Position numbers and translations under genes: made by a program
The notes under the pieces: generated by a model
Database searches by the model: none
Told to the model about the DNA's origin: nothing
The model's input: only the letters and a program-made list of their open reading frames with translations
Part shown: in pieces, positions 12,301 through 22,096 of the stretch
How the letters are laid out: each line of letters begins with the position of its first letter
How positions within the stretch are numbered: position 1 is the stretch's first letter
NCBI GenBank assembly: GCA_036924085.1
Contig: JAVGWX010000003.1
Coordinates: 124,524,474 to 124,588,473 of the forward strand
Length of the DNA: 64,000 nucleotides
Direction of reading: 5' to 3'
From: Ariolimax columbianus
Taxonomy: Eukaryota; Mollusca; Gastropoda; Stylommatophora; Arionidae

Positions 12301-15300
12301 GTTAACTAAATTTGGGCAACCTATGCCAAACATAAGCACAGGCTTAACCCTTTCCATCTACTGCACCTGCGATTCATTCTTGGAATTACATGGAGGGACA
12401 GAGTGACAAATGCAGAGTGTACTCTTGCACTGGTCTCTCAAGCCAGTACATTACTTAGAAATCAAAGACTATGATGGCTTGGTCATGTTCATTGCATGGA
12501 AGATGGGCACATTTCTAAAGATATCATCTATGGACAGTTGACGAATGACAAGAGAACAATTGGCTGACCACAGTTGAGGTTTAAAGATGTGTGTAAATGT
12601 GATATGAAGGCCCTGGACATGAGTCTGACATCCTGGGAAGACAAAGCTGCAGACCGATCCAAGTGGAGATATACCCTGCATGGCTTGGTTAAGAGAAGCT
12701 CTTGCAGCACGGAGAAGTCAAATCACAATACCACAAGGAGAAGGGAAACAGAAAAAGCTAAGAAGAAAGTTTTGTCTACCACTCCAGTGTCTTATCATCC
12801 TATAGTCAGTCATGACTTAAAGTGGCTACTAACTAACAGGCTGAAAGGCACAGATATTGTGGCCTTTTGTAAACTACAATACAGCATTCTTTTCAGGACA
12901 AATGCTGAATAAGGAGAAGAAGAAGAAGAAGAGGGCACGCATTAAGAAACCCAGTTGATATAATTAAAATACAGTCTCTGTTTTGGAATCTGTGAGGCAA
13001 GAGAAGTATAGACAAACTAAAACATACACGGAAAAGAGAACTTGAGACATACATGAAGACATCAAGAAAGATATGGAAAGAGCTAGATTGAATGGTCCAA
13101 GACGTCTGACTGCTTACGAAGAAGAATGGTCCAAGACAAAATAAATTGCCATGTATTTATTTGAGACAAAATGTTCTGATTGATTGATCACTATCCTTTT
13201 TATTGACTATTGATATGATCTGAAAGACGCTCAAATAATATCATCTGTCTTCCTCATTGCTGTTATTATTGCATGGGGCATAGACCTAGACTATTATTGT
13301 TGTTTTCCCACTTTCAACTGCTTGTAGGTATATTAGTTTTTCACTGATATATTCTTTTGTGACAATAAACTTTGTTTACCATGTTTTGCCATTTCCTTAG
13401 TGGCTACACTGCTCAGTACCTGTACATGATCCTCATGGGTCTCCTTGAGGCTCTGTCCCTTTTTTTCTAATATCTACTAACCCTAGGATTTCTATTTAAA
13501 TTTTTTCTATACATTCTGTCAGTTCTGGTATCTTTCCACTAAATTCACTTACATTTGGTGTTGTTATTTTAGTTGGGTGCTCATTCCATATTATCACACA
13601 AATTCTCATATTATAAATATTGTATATTACTGGGTAGGAGAGATGGGTGCATATTTAGAACACAGCAGACAAGTAAACTAAAAATGGTCTGTATGTGAGA
13701 CAAGTAACAGATGTTTTGGCATATGGTAGCCCTTATCAAAGACTGGGCAAGCTAAAAAGATACGATAGAAAACGGTGATCAAACCCAACTGAATATGATT
13801 ATAAAAATGAAAACTTCCTGTGGCTGTAAAAACACCAAAGTTTACCTATCCTTGTCAACATGTGGTAGTAATACTAGTAATAATCTTAAAGTTGCAACAA
13901 AACTGATAATCAAATATAATTAATACCATAAATAAGTAGGCACAAAAACAAAAGTAATTTACATTAGGAACAGTGCACTCAAATTTGGAAATTATAATTG
14001 ATCTCCTGTTTGTAGGTAACAAAAGCAGAGAGGGAGAAATCAGCAAGTGAGCAGGAACATCTTAAGCGTGCCGCTGTATTTGCTGATTATGAAAAAAAAC
14101 TGCATGTGATTGAGAAAAAACACAAGAGGTCTATAGCTAAAGCTAGGTAATATTCTTACTGTTTTTAACCTATATCTTAAAAATTACTTTGATTCCTTTT
14201 TTTTGCTTTTTCTGACACTATTACCAATTTTAGCATGGATATTTGTTATGTAAAATTGTATTGCTTAGATTTATTATTAAACATCATCATCATCAACTTC
14301 ATTAGATACTAGGCGTGTTCAAATGAAACCGGACCTAACTGCACCAAGTGAACATACGTACAATGCGCATGATGACGTGACATCTGATGTAAACAGCACA
14401 TACCAACCGTCAAGTTTGCAAAATTTCATTATCCTTCAACTCATAGCTTCCTCAGCAGACCATTGAAAACATGGCAGGTGTGATACGAAATCCATCCAGA
14501 GTTGATCAGTGGTGTTTCGGTTTCTAACAGCTGAAGGATGTCGACCAGTTGACATTCATCGCAGAATGTAGGCAATGTATGGTGACAAAAGTGTGATGAA
14601 CGTAAGCTCAGGTGATGGTCCACTCAAATTGCTGCATCAATTTTGGCGATAACATCTTCTGATGCAACAATATGCGCCTGACCTGGTCTCGGAAGATTTT
14701 TCGTTAACTCGTGTCCTTTTTTAACATCGTTGTCCAGTTCTTCACTGTTGTCTTTTACACACTTTTGTCACCATACACTTTCTGCATTGTGCGATGAATG
14801 TCAACTGGTCAACATCCTTCAGCTGTTAAAAATCAAATCACCGCTCGCTGATCAACTCTTGACGTATTCCATATCACACCCGCCATGTTTTCAACGGTCT
14901 GCTGAGTAAACTATCTGTCAGAGGATAATAAAATTTTGCAAACTTGATGGTTGGTATGTGCTGTTTACATCAATAGTAACGTCATCATGCACATCGTGCG
15001 TATGTTCACTTGGTGCATTTAGGTCTGGTTTCTTCTTCTTCTTCTTCTTCGTTCTCAATCTCCCACTACCAAACCCTGAAAGGGTAAGTAGCAGAATGTA
15101 GTCCAGAGAACGAAATGCGTTGTGTTGTAGTTTACAGCTTGGCTGCGATATTTGCACCTTTCGGTCCAACACATCCGACTTCAGCAAGCATTTTTTTAGT
15201 AACGGGTTAGCATTCCCTCTTCGATCCCTTCTCCTTAGCCAGACTGCCTTGCTGCAGCCTGTTATCCAGGATCATCGTGTGGAGGTGTAGAAGGGTCTTG

Positions 15301-18300
15301 GCAGCTCTGGTTCGCTAGCCCTGACGCTACCAGTCAGCTATGGGTCGCTGCTCAGCATCTTGATCCCAGGTCCGGTTTCATTTGAACACGTCTCATATTA
15401 TCAGTACCAGCAAAATATGAAAAGTTGTCTGTCATAATTACTGTGTATCAGAAGTAATAGTTTATTACTGTTCTCATCTTCAGACCATATTTTGAAACTA
15501 AAAAGGAGCTTGATGTCAAGTTGCAAGTAAGTACTTTAGAAAGAAACAGACCAAAACCAAACTGTCGGACAGATAGATGATGAATAGAGTGATGGATAGA
15601 TGAATGAACAAACAAGTTGACACTCAGAATTAAAGAATTAAAATAGGACATTAGGTTAATAATATAACATAATGTGGAAACATGTTATTTTGTATATTCT
15701 CTGGAAGACATTCATAAGCAATATGAATATAATTTACATGTTCAGAAATAAAGGTACATTCTTAACATAATAACATATGCAACAGTTAAATGAAACATTG
15801 TTATATTTCAAAGCTGTTAAAGCACAATGTTATAAAAATAACCAAACAGCAATGATTTTGTGTGTGTAACATTCACAGACTTTGGTACAGCAATCATAAG
15901 AAACAATTATGTAAACATGTGTTTGTTGTCACAAGCGAATACCTAGAGTTTGAATTAGAAAAAAAACAAAGATTTAATTTTTAAAATCAAAAACGAAAGA
16001 CTGATGATAAAGAGATATGACAGTATCATTAGAATTGATTAAATTACAAGATCCGCAAATTGGTTGAAATTAAGGGGCTCAAGATGCTGAGCAGTTCATG
16101 AGTTGTAGCGATCAGTGACCCAAAGCTGACTGTTAGCATCAGGGCCAGCAATCCAGATCTGCCAAGACCCTTCTCTACCTTCAGGTTGTGCTCCTGGATA
16201 ACAGGCTGCCACGGGGCAGACTGGCTAAGGATAAGGGATTGAAGAGGGAAGACTAACCCGGGCAGACTGGCTAAGGATAAGGGATTGAAGAGGGGAGGCA
16301 AACCAAGTATCCAAAAATGCTATGCTGAAGTCTGATGATTCGAACCGAAAGGTGCAAATACCTTGTATCACAGTCAAGCTGTAAACTATGACACTACGCA
16401 TGCCGTTCTCCTAGCTACATCCTGCTAATTGCAAAGCCCTTTACAGGTCTTGGTAGCAAGAGTTTGAGGACAAACGACGAAGAAGAAGAAAAAGAGGTAG
16501 ATGGAAATTACAGAGATAGCAAATACACATTTTCAGAACATAAATCTCACAGGTACAAAATATTATCTAGAAAATGCACTAAAGCAATAATAATCTTCAG
16601 AGAAATGCATGTCTCATTTTAACAATAATTTCTAGCAACTGAAGCAATCAGTGGAGGACCTGCAGCAAGCTTTTAAGGCTGCCAAACAACGATACTCTGG
16701 TGCATTAAAACGCCTGGAGAAGATATCTGACAGCATTCATGAGCAGAGACGCCAGAAATTAATCTTAATGTTTCCACGAGAACCAGGAGTTGGCGCTGAA
16801 GACAGCAAAAGCACTTCTGAAAGAGGTATGTGCATGTTTGTAGGCTCTAGTTACTTGTCTTATGTCACTAACATGCATTGTCAATGTACATTTTTTACAC
16901 ACAAAATTATTACATGAAAATGTATGTTTTTCTTTCCACTGTTACATGAATAATATTTCATGCTATTTTACCACTGAAATGCGGAGGAACATTAACATCT
17001 AGTCAGGCAAAATATACTGATCAGACATGTTAGTCAGAGTCAGGCAAAACATACTGGCCAAGACCCTCACCTCTGCATCCTAGTAGCCTTTCCTGGAAAT
17101 GGGTTGTTTTCATGGCAGCCTGCCTAACAAGGTGAGGGATCGATGTGATCCGTAGTAGGGAGTGACACGCATGTGAAGCCAAGCATAGCACAACCGCCTG
17201 GAGGACCCGGTCCACATTCATCAGCACGCTCGAGGAAAGTTACAGCAACCCATCACTTATAGTACTTTTCAGGGCGCACAAAAGAGTAACCTACTCATTG
17301 TGGGCATTCGCAAACAACAACAACAAAGGTACATTCAGAGAAAGCAAAATATATCACAGATACAGTGTACATATCAGAAAGCATTATACAAATAAAAATG
17401 GACAAAGGAAGAGAAACAACAACACTAATACAAATGTATGCACCATGTAATGATAGCCACAGTGAATAAGAAAAAGAGGAATTTTTCTACAACTTAACTT
17501 AACGTCTTCATGCTGGTTTAGAAGACTGTACAACAGAGTCTGTATACAACCAGTTTCTTGGAGGGTGGTTTAATAGACTTAAGACTAGAGTTAAATAGAC
17601 CTGCAGCCAGTTAGACACCATCTGTATGCTGCTCTTAACAAATCACCTGGGGGAAGGTACAAATAACTTTTGGGTAGAGTTTTAGCTAGAATTTTGTCAA
17701 AGAACAGAATTTTTACCAGAAGATCCACATGAAAAAAATCTCAGTCTCCACCATGAGTCATATAAAAAATGTTATCAGATTTTGATTTTTAATGTGACTG
17801 AGAGACGATTATTTTATCCCTCAACCATCATAAACAATAAATATAACAATCCAATCTGAAAAGAAAACAAGAATAAGCTGAGATAGGAAACAAATTGTAA
17901 GGAACTTCTCATTCCGGGAGAAATAGGTGATAATAAAATATTAACCACAAGACACAATGAGAGAGATAAACTAACAATCAAAGCATCAGAAGTCAAACAA
18001 GCTATCAAAAAGAGTCCACAAAACAAGGCACCAGGAATTGATGATATTGCAACAGAGGCTGCACAAGCAAGCAGAGACACATAAGTAATATGGCTGACAA
18101 GAAAAATGAATGTGGCATAGACAACAATTGAAGTTTCAGAGGACTAGCAAAAATTGAAAGTTATTCCCATATGAAGTAAAAAATGAAACAAAAGAGGCTT
18201 TAAAACATACAGGGGAAATATGTCTTTTGAACCATATAAGTGAAATGTACATGAAGACTCTAGGAAACAGAACAAGACCATTAGCTGAAAGACAATTAAC

Positions 18301-21300
18301 TTGACAGACAGTTTGGCTTCAGTAAAGAAAGAGGTTGCACAAAGACCCTATTTACTTTAAGGCAGATTTGTGAACAAACGATTTAATACAAGGAGCAGCA
18401 TGTCATCTAGACCAGGAGAAAGCATTTGACTGAGTGGAAATCCTGGAAATCTATGGAGTGCAAGAACAATTATTGAGAAATATAATAGCAGAGTATAAAA
18501 ATATTCAAAGTACTGTGAGAACACCAAGCGGTCTCACAAATTGGTTTGTGGTTAAGACCAGGGCAAGACAGGGATGTGTACTATCACCATTTTTGTTCAT
18601 TGTAAACATGGTTTGAATAACAAATGAAGCAAACCTAGAAACCTCCACATACAAAGAGCACCTTTTTACAGATGATCAAAGTCATTTTCATTCAGATCAA
18701 CACAACCTTCAAGATTATCTGACTGCCCTTGACTATGCCTGCAATAGATATAATATGAGGATTTGTACAGCAAAGATAGAGACAATGAAAATCAGCAGAA
18801 TAGAGAAAATACTAAATATTCAGGTAAAAAGCACAGAACATAAAAGGTAAGTGAATTCAAATACCTGGGCAGCACAACATTTTAGGCTGAATAGAGGTGG
18901 AATCAAGACCACAGAAAGCAAATGTAGTTTCCTATCAGCTCTCGCCATTATTAAGGTACAAATACATACCAATGGAGACATAGAGACAGCTGATAAATAG
19001 TATTTTTATACCAACTCTCTGCTACCAGTGTCAGACATGGACTCTCACCAGTGCATAATAAAGATCATTTATATAAATGACCTCACTAGACATCTAATGT
19101 GTCAAAAGCATTGTTTGCTGATGATCTCGCCATTTGAACCACAGAGAAATATCCCATTTTGACAAAAGCCAAGATCAACAGAGCGCTACTAACAATTTCA
19201 GTATACTGCGAACTGTGGAAACTAAAGATAAATACACAGAAAACCATATACATCATCTTCTCTCGCAGTCATAAAGAAGCAAAGAGATCCATTAACATCA
19301 AAATGAATGGGGAATTACTAGCAAAAGAGGATACCCCAGTTTATCTGGGAGTAACACTGGACAGACAATTGAAATTTGGCAGCCACATCTGCAGCGTCTG
19401 AAGTAAAGCAGCCAAGCGTTAGAACTTAATCAAAAGACTTGCTAGTACAAATTGGGGAGCTGATAAACAAACTCTTCGGCAACTATACCTTGGTTATGTA
19501 CGACCAGTGATGGACTACAGCCTACCCATACAGATAACTGAGTACAAATAACATCTCCTCTATTGACCGGGTGCAGAATGAAGCTCTCAGATTAATTTGT
19601 GGGGAGGATGAGATCCACCTAGAGCGGCGCGCAAGATAGAGGCCAACATAGAACTGCTAGATATCAGGAGAAAGGGGGCACTGACTGAAGCGGTAGAGAG
19701 ATATAAGAGACAAGAAAATGACCATCCAAATAGGGTACAAATAGACACCTAGAAGCAAAAGAGAAGATTGAAGCAGTTGTCCCGACTGGATGTAGCAGAA
19801 GAGGAAAGCCATATATATCTGCCAGAGGACAGAGAAATTGGAAAAGAGGATTTTTGGACCAACCCCATGGCAAATCTTTGCCTGCCAGTCATAAAAACAC
19901 ACCTGACAGAAAAGGCTGCCACCAAGGATATCCTGAAGATATGTGCCTTAGAGACAGTCTCTAGGTACTCAAAATCAGCAGTCCTGGTCTATACGAATGG
20001 ATCAGCATTCAAATCTACATCTTTTGCAGGATATGGTATCCATATGAAATCCCCGGATGGGCCCATATACAAGTTTTGTGATTCATGCAGCGAAAACCGT
20101 TCAAACGATGAAACGAAACAATAATAGGATAGGCCCTACAGTAACCACACAGTAAATCAAATTATTAAGAATAATACTTGAGAAATCTGGATGAACAGGT
20201 GGACGACAGGAACAACAGGTCGCAGTGTATTTAGTAAAATGTCACAGCCAAAAAAGTAACGATGACATAAATAAACTACATAGAAGAGATCTTTCAGTTC
20301 TAAACAGGACATACCAGAGTCAATAGTCACGTGAACTGCATCAATCCGCAGCACCTACTCTTGTGCAGACATTGCTCTCATCCTAATGAAACACTTCGAC
20401 ATCAACTCATTGAGTGCAAGGTGCTTGCAGACATGAGGAAAAGATTCTTACAAGCACTGCCTACAATTACCAACACACTGTACGGAGCAGTGACTGAACT
20501 GAAGAAGGCATGTATATATATTAGAATGGTATTGGGCTACCAAGAGCAAGCTTGCTCGGTAGCTATGGGATAATAACAACAACAACACATACCAACTCTT
20601 TGCTACCAATATCAGACATGGACTCTCATCAGTGCATAATAAAGAAAAATCGTGGTATGTAAAATAAGGTGTTTGAGATAGGCTGTCAGGGTCACAATGC
20701 TTGACAGAGTACGGGATGAAGAAATCAAAGGGATTGCAGCCTGACAAGATTGTAACCAAAGTTACCAGCTGCGCAGAGCTACAATACCAGACATCAGGGT
20801 TTTAAAGCAAGAGGTAGACCACAAAAAGATGGATAGGTTGTGTCAGTGAGACACTGAAGAAATATGGAATAACATCAACAACACATCGGGCATACTATAG
20901 AAAACTGCACCCACGACATCTAGTGACACAAGTGGATAGAAGATGATGATGATATTTTGTTCCACACCTGACTACTTTGAAATATTAGCCTACTGTACAC
21001 TACACATCAATTATATATTCTTTGTTCTTTCTTTCCTCTCTCTGTATTAATTTTTCTAATTTTCTTAATTATTTTTTTACTTTCTGTATAATTTGTCCAC
21101 CCCATTCTTTACTTTCATTTTACATCCTCTTTTCCTGCTCTTTGTCTTCTTCATTGAATATCTTAATTCTTGTTCTTCTTTCTCCTTCTTATCCTTCAAT
21201 GATTTCATGTGAAATATTTTTGCTCACAGAGATGATCATTGTACCACACTATTAATAGATTGTCAAATATGTTGCCAAAAATGTTTTGCTTTCATTCAAC

Positions 21301-22096
21301 AGACCCAAGTTTTCCAACCTTGCCAACATCAGATGACATTGATGAACAAGATGGCTTGTACTACGACAGTGATAATGATGTGTATGGCAACAGTTCGGAT
21401 GATGACAACGATGGATATATTGACATAAATAATGACAGTATTTTCCGTGCCAAAGTCCTCACTACATCTTTAGATGAGGATGACACATCATTTATGACAT
21501 TAAAACATGGTGGAAAAAAACACAGAGAAAAGCCACTCAAAAGGACACGGTCTCTTCCACTCTATCCTGGTTGTATAACAAACAAGCGTCAAGAAGTCAG
21601 CTCAACTCTGACATCGTTTGGTTCTGATGGATGTTTTATAGAGAAAATGTTGGAGAAACCTCTTGTACCATTATCTGACAGGTCAGAGAGTCATGCACCT
21701 GATGGTGATTCTCTAAGTAATGAGAAGAACATCGTTTGTGATATGAGCTCACTTGAGCAAAATGTTAATGACATTCACTGTGATGTAAGGCCATCAGTGC
21801 CAGTAAATAACTGTGACACCTTCATGACAAGATCAAGTAAAGACATTTTTGAACCAGCTATTGTTGAAAGTTGTATTAACATGCTACATAGCGCTGAGTC
21901 ATCAATACAAGCAGGTGACAAAAGTACACCTGAAGATGTTGAAACACTCTTACGCCAGTTACCAAATACAGACTTAGTTGACACAGCTAATGAAGCATGT
22001 ATCACTGCAGGTACTCTGGAATTACTTAAGACCATAGAGAAAGTAGGAACTTCTGAATTGCTGCATGCAAACGAATCATTTGAAAACAAATTGTAA
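5485..22096 (+). CDS. SH3BP5: SH3BP5-family protein (Rab11 exchange factor/Sab-like), 7 exons, 5' end missing
   Basis: Seven GT-AG exons (5485-5547, 6641-6769, 11607-11771, 14016-14146, 15484-15526, 16636-16825, 21303-22096) join in frame into about 505 residues. The first ~240 residues match the SH3BP5/SH3BP5L/parcas coiled-coil domain: LNQSATDINRLEKEMD, AAKETISLAELRL, AWQEMLNHALLR, ARPYFETKKELDVKLQQLK, LEKISDSIHEQRR and PREPGVGAE. Family members are guanine-nucleotide exchange factors for Rab11 on recycling endosomes, and vertebrate SH3BP5 also binds JNK at mitochondria; both roles here are by homology. The last exon encodes a ~264-residue acidic, Ser-rich, poorly conserved tail. The N-terminal ~40 residues expected upstream were not found and may lie outside the window. 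Introns reach 4.8 kb because of transposon insertions. The exons show no stop, so the gene is probably active. Confidence 0.9.
5548..5960. other. Intron sequence, nothing recognised
   Basis: AT-rich intronic DNA between the first SH3BP5-like exon and the 55-bp array. No repeat family or exon seen. Confidence 0.5.
5961..6240. repeat. 55-bp tandem repeat, 5 copies, intronic
   Basis: Units start at 5961, 6016, 6071, 6126 and 6181 with ATATGAGTG(T/C)ATGCAAGAG. Copies are almost identical and differ mainly at a T/C after GAGTG, so the expansion is recent. Confidence 0.95.
6295..6392. repeat. (CT)n microsatellite
   Basis: About 100 bp of CT dinucleotides with CA interruptions, in the SH3BP5-like intron. 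Confidence 0.95.
6641..6769 (+). CDS. SH3BP5: SH3BP5-like exon 2 of those seen
   Basis: Acceptor TTGTTTCTAG and donor GTAAAC; 43 codons, phase 0. Coiled-coil segment with ARAKYQSTFLES and ARPYYELQEAARE. Confidence 0.92.
6779..6829. repeat. (TTA)n microsatellite
   Basis: Imperfect TTA/TAT run starting 9 bp after the exon donor. Confidence 0.9.
6835..7535. other. Unidentified CpG-richer segment in intron
   Basis: A roughly 700-bp block with visibly more CG dinucleotides than the surrounding intron. It has no sizeable conserved frame and no similarity to the other repeats I could trace in this window. It ends at a short (GA)n near 7541. It could be a single-copy insertion of an element not otherwise present here. 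Confidence 0.35.
7540..8635. other. Intron sequence, nothing recognised
   Basis: AT-rich intronic DNA with short purine runs (GAGAGTGAGAGA near 8242). No exon, repeat family or RNA gene seen. Confidence 0.5.
8640..9345 (+). mobile_element. CR1-like LINE relic, RT region
   Basis: Matches the better copy at 40325-41780 in the other orientation. Fragments in several frames correspond to the WIENWLTGRRQ region, GSVLGP, a damaged FADD box (FADY at about 8857) and the VDKCTVIHMDRSNMENNYRMG stretch. Truncated at both ends and frameshifted. Confidence 0.85.
9346..9910. other. Intron sequence with T runs
   Basis: Several poly-T stretches (9508-9523, 9590-9602, 9651-9659) but no assignable element. 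Confidence 0.5.
9911..11224 (-). pseudogene. mariner element with dead transposase
   Basis: The ends are inverted copies of a terminus containing AAAAAGTATCC(A/G)ACCTT (9916-9940 and 11193-11215). On the minus strand, pieces of a ~345-residue mariner transposase run the whole length: MTERIEQQCFIKFCQKL near 11030, QVETILKIQQAFGDNAMSI, VFGYDMETKLQSSQ and a KCFQQWWDPWKNCVDSQGEYF C-terminus near 9990. Many stops and frameshifts interrupt it. Full length for a mariner (about 1.3 kb), in an intron of the SH3BP5-like gene. Confidence 0.9.
11225..11606. other. Intron sequence, nothing recognised
   Basis: AT-rich DNA between the mariner copy and the next SH3BP5-like exon. Confidence 0.5.
11607..11771 (+). 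CDS. SH3BP5: SH3BP5-like exon 3 of those seen
   Basis: Acceptor TTGGCAG, donor GTAATG; 55 codons, phase 0. Carries the family's most conserved stretch, AAKETISLAELRLMDD and SAAWQEMLNHALLR. Confidence 0.93.
11880..12933 (+). mobile_element. LINE 3' relic with GAA-rich end, split by a SINE fragment
   Basis: FGLTISLKKTNVLGKEVD and TVTLNIDKYELVAVPQFTYQ at the start match the region after the RT palm. After a SINE fragment (12157-12271) the frame resumes with RDRVTNAEC, LRNQRLWWLGHVHCMEDGHI and PQLRFKDVCKCDMKALDM, typical of the LINE C-terminus. It ends after a stop at about 12911 with a GAAGAAGAAGAAG run. Frameshifts and stops are present. Confidence 0.8.
12157..12271 (+). mobile_element. SINE-B 3' fragment
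   Basis: Starts at CTGTAAACTAGCGACACAAC and ends in GAGAACGAACGTAGAAGAAG, the last ~110 bp of the SINE-B family. A 5'-truncated insertion into the LINE relic. Confidence 0.85.
12990..13137 (+). mobile_element. LINE C-terminal scrap carrying a 21-bp insertion
   Basis: Reads KRELETYMKTSRKIWKELD, a basic LINE C-terminal segment. At 13104-13124 it is interrupted by GTCTGACTGCTTACGAAGAAG (the LINE I-A 3' end), flanked by AATGGTCCAAGAC at 13091-13103 and 13125-13137. Confidence 0.7.
13138..14015. other. Intron sequence, nothing recognised
   Basis: AT-rich intronic DNA. No frame or repeat family identified. Confidence 0.5.
14016..14146 (+). CDS. SH3BP5: SH3BP5-like exon 4 of those seen
   Basis: Acceptor TTTGTAG, donor GTAATA. 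Encodes VTKAEREKSASEQEHLKRAA and the basic IEKKHKRSIAKAR segment. Ends in phase 2. Confidence 0.92.
14312..15393. mobile_element. Foldback mariner-derived element with SINE insertion
   Basis: Ends are inverted: GTGTTCAAATGAAACCGGAC at the left and its complement at 15369-15390. The inversion extends well inward, because both arms contain the same non-coding leader and the start of a mariner-like transposase: MAGVIRNPSRVDQ read rightward from 14471, and a similar start read leftward from 14886. It is two head-to-head 5' parts of one transposon with no catalytic half. A SINE-B copy sits in the right arm. Confidence 0.85.
15033..15367 (-). mobile_element. SINE-B copy, GAA-tailed
   Basis: Full-length-looking copy ending (on the minus strand) in GAGAACGAAGAAGAAG. 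Target duplication AGGTCTGGTTTC (15021-15032) and AGGTCCGGTTTC (15368-15379), one mismatch, inside the foldback arm. Confidence 0.92.
15484..15526 (+). CDS. SH3BP5: SH3BP5-like exon 5 of those seen
   Basis: Acceptor TTCTCATCTTCAG, donor GTAAGT; 43 nt. Completes the split Arg codon and encodes PYFETKKELDVKLQ. With the previous exon it sums to 58 codons. Confidence 0.92.
15527..16072. other. Intron sequence, nothing recognised
   Basis: AT-rich intronic DNA without an assignable element. Confidence 0.5.
16073..16494 (+). mobile_element. SINE-B copy with internal duplication
   Basis: Begins CAAGATGCTGAGCAG and ends in ACGACGAAGAAGAAGAA. The segment GGGCAGACTGGCTAAGGATA occurs twice (about 16216 and 16260), which makes this copy longer than its relatives. 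Confidence 0.88.
16636..16825 (+). CDS. SH3BP5: SH3BP5-like exon 6 of those seen
   Basis: Acceptor AATTTCTAG, donor GTATGT; 190 nt, ends in phase 1. Last part of the conserved coiled coil: LKQSVEDLQQAFKAAKQRY, LEKISDSIHEQRR and PREPGVGAE. Confidence 0.93.
16982..17330 (+). mobile_element. SINE-D copy with (CAA)n tail
   Basis: Aligns along its length with 53330-53668 and, inverted, with 25422-25556. Shared landmarks are GTCAGGCAAAACATACTGGC, GGCAGCCTG, CAACCGCCTGGAG and TTTTCAGGGC; the 3' end is CAAACAACAACAACAAAG. Confidence 0.8.
17440..20945 (+). mobile_element. RTE-like LINE relic, split by a second LINE
   Basis: Endonuclease-like QMYAPCND at 17440, RT start EVKQAIKKSPQNKAPGIDD at about 17985, then RT pieces in shifting frames to 19007 (VSEFKYLGSTT near 18848). 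The C-terminal region resumes at 20646 and reaches about 20945. A LINE I-B copy (19065-20588) sits between. A CR1-type 3' end (17491-17545: a TTAACTTAAC run then TATACAACCAGTT) is also lodged in it. Confidence 0.7.
19065..20588 (+). mobile_element. LINE I-B copy, 5'-truncated, CAA-tailed
   Basis: Begins near YINDL before the RT active site, continues through VYLGVTLDRQLKFGSH, a YTNGSAFKSTSFAGYG RNase H start near 19990 (usual YTDGS changed to YTNGS) and a CRHCSHPNETLRHQLIEC zinc-like segment, and ends in GATAATAACAACAACAAC. Stops are scattered. The flanks 19008-19064 and 20589-20645 are 57-bp copies differing at four transitions. Confidence 0.85.
21303..22096 (+). CDS. SH3BP5: SH3BP5-like last exon, acidic tail
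   Basis: Acceptor TTCATTCAACAG; completes the split Asp codon (D-PSFPTLPTSDD) and runs 264 codons to TAA at 22094-22096. Rich in Asp/Ser: DSDNDVYGNSSDDDNDGYID near the start, a basic KKHREKPLKRTRSLPLYPG patch that could be a docking or phosphorylation site, then low-complexity sequence. Vertebrate family members also end in a variable Ser-rich tail. Confidence 0.88.
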
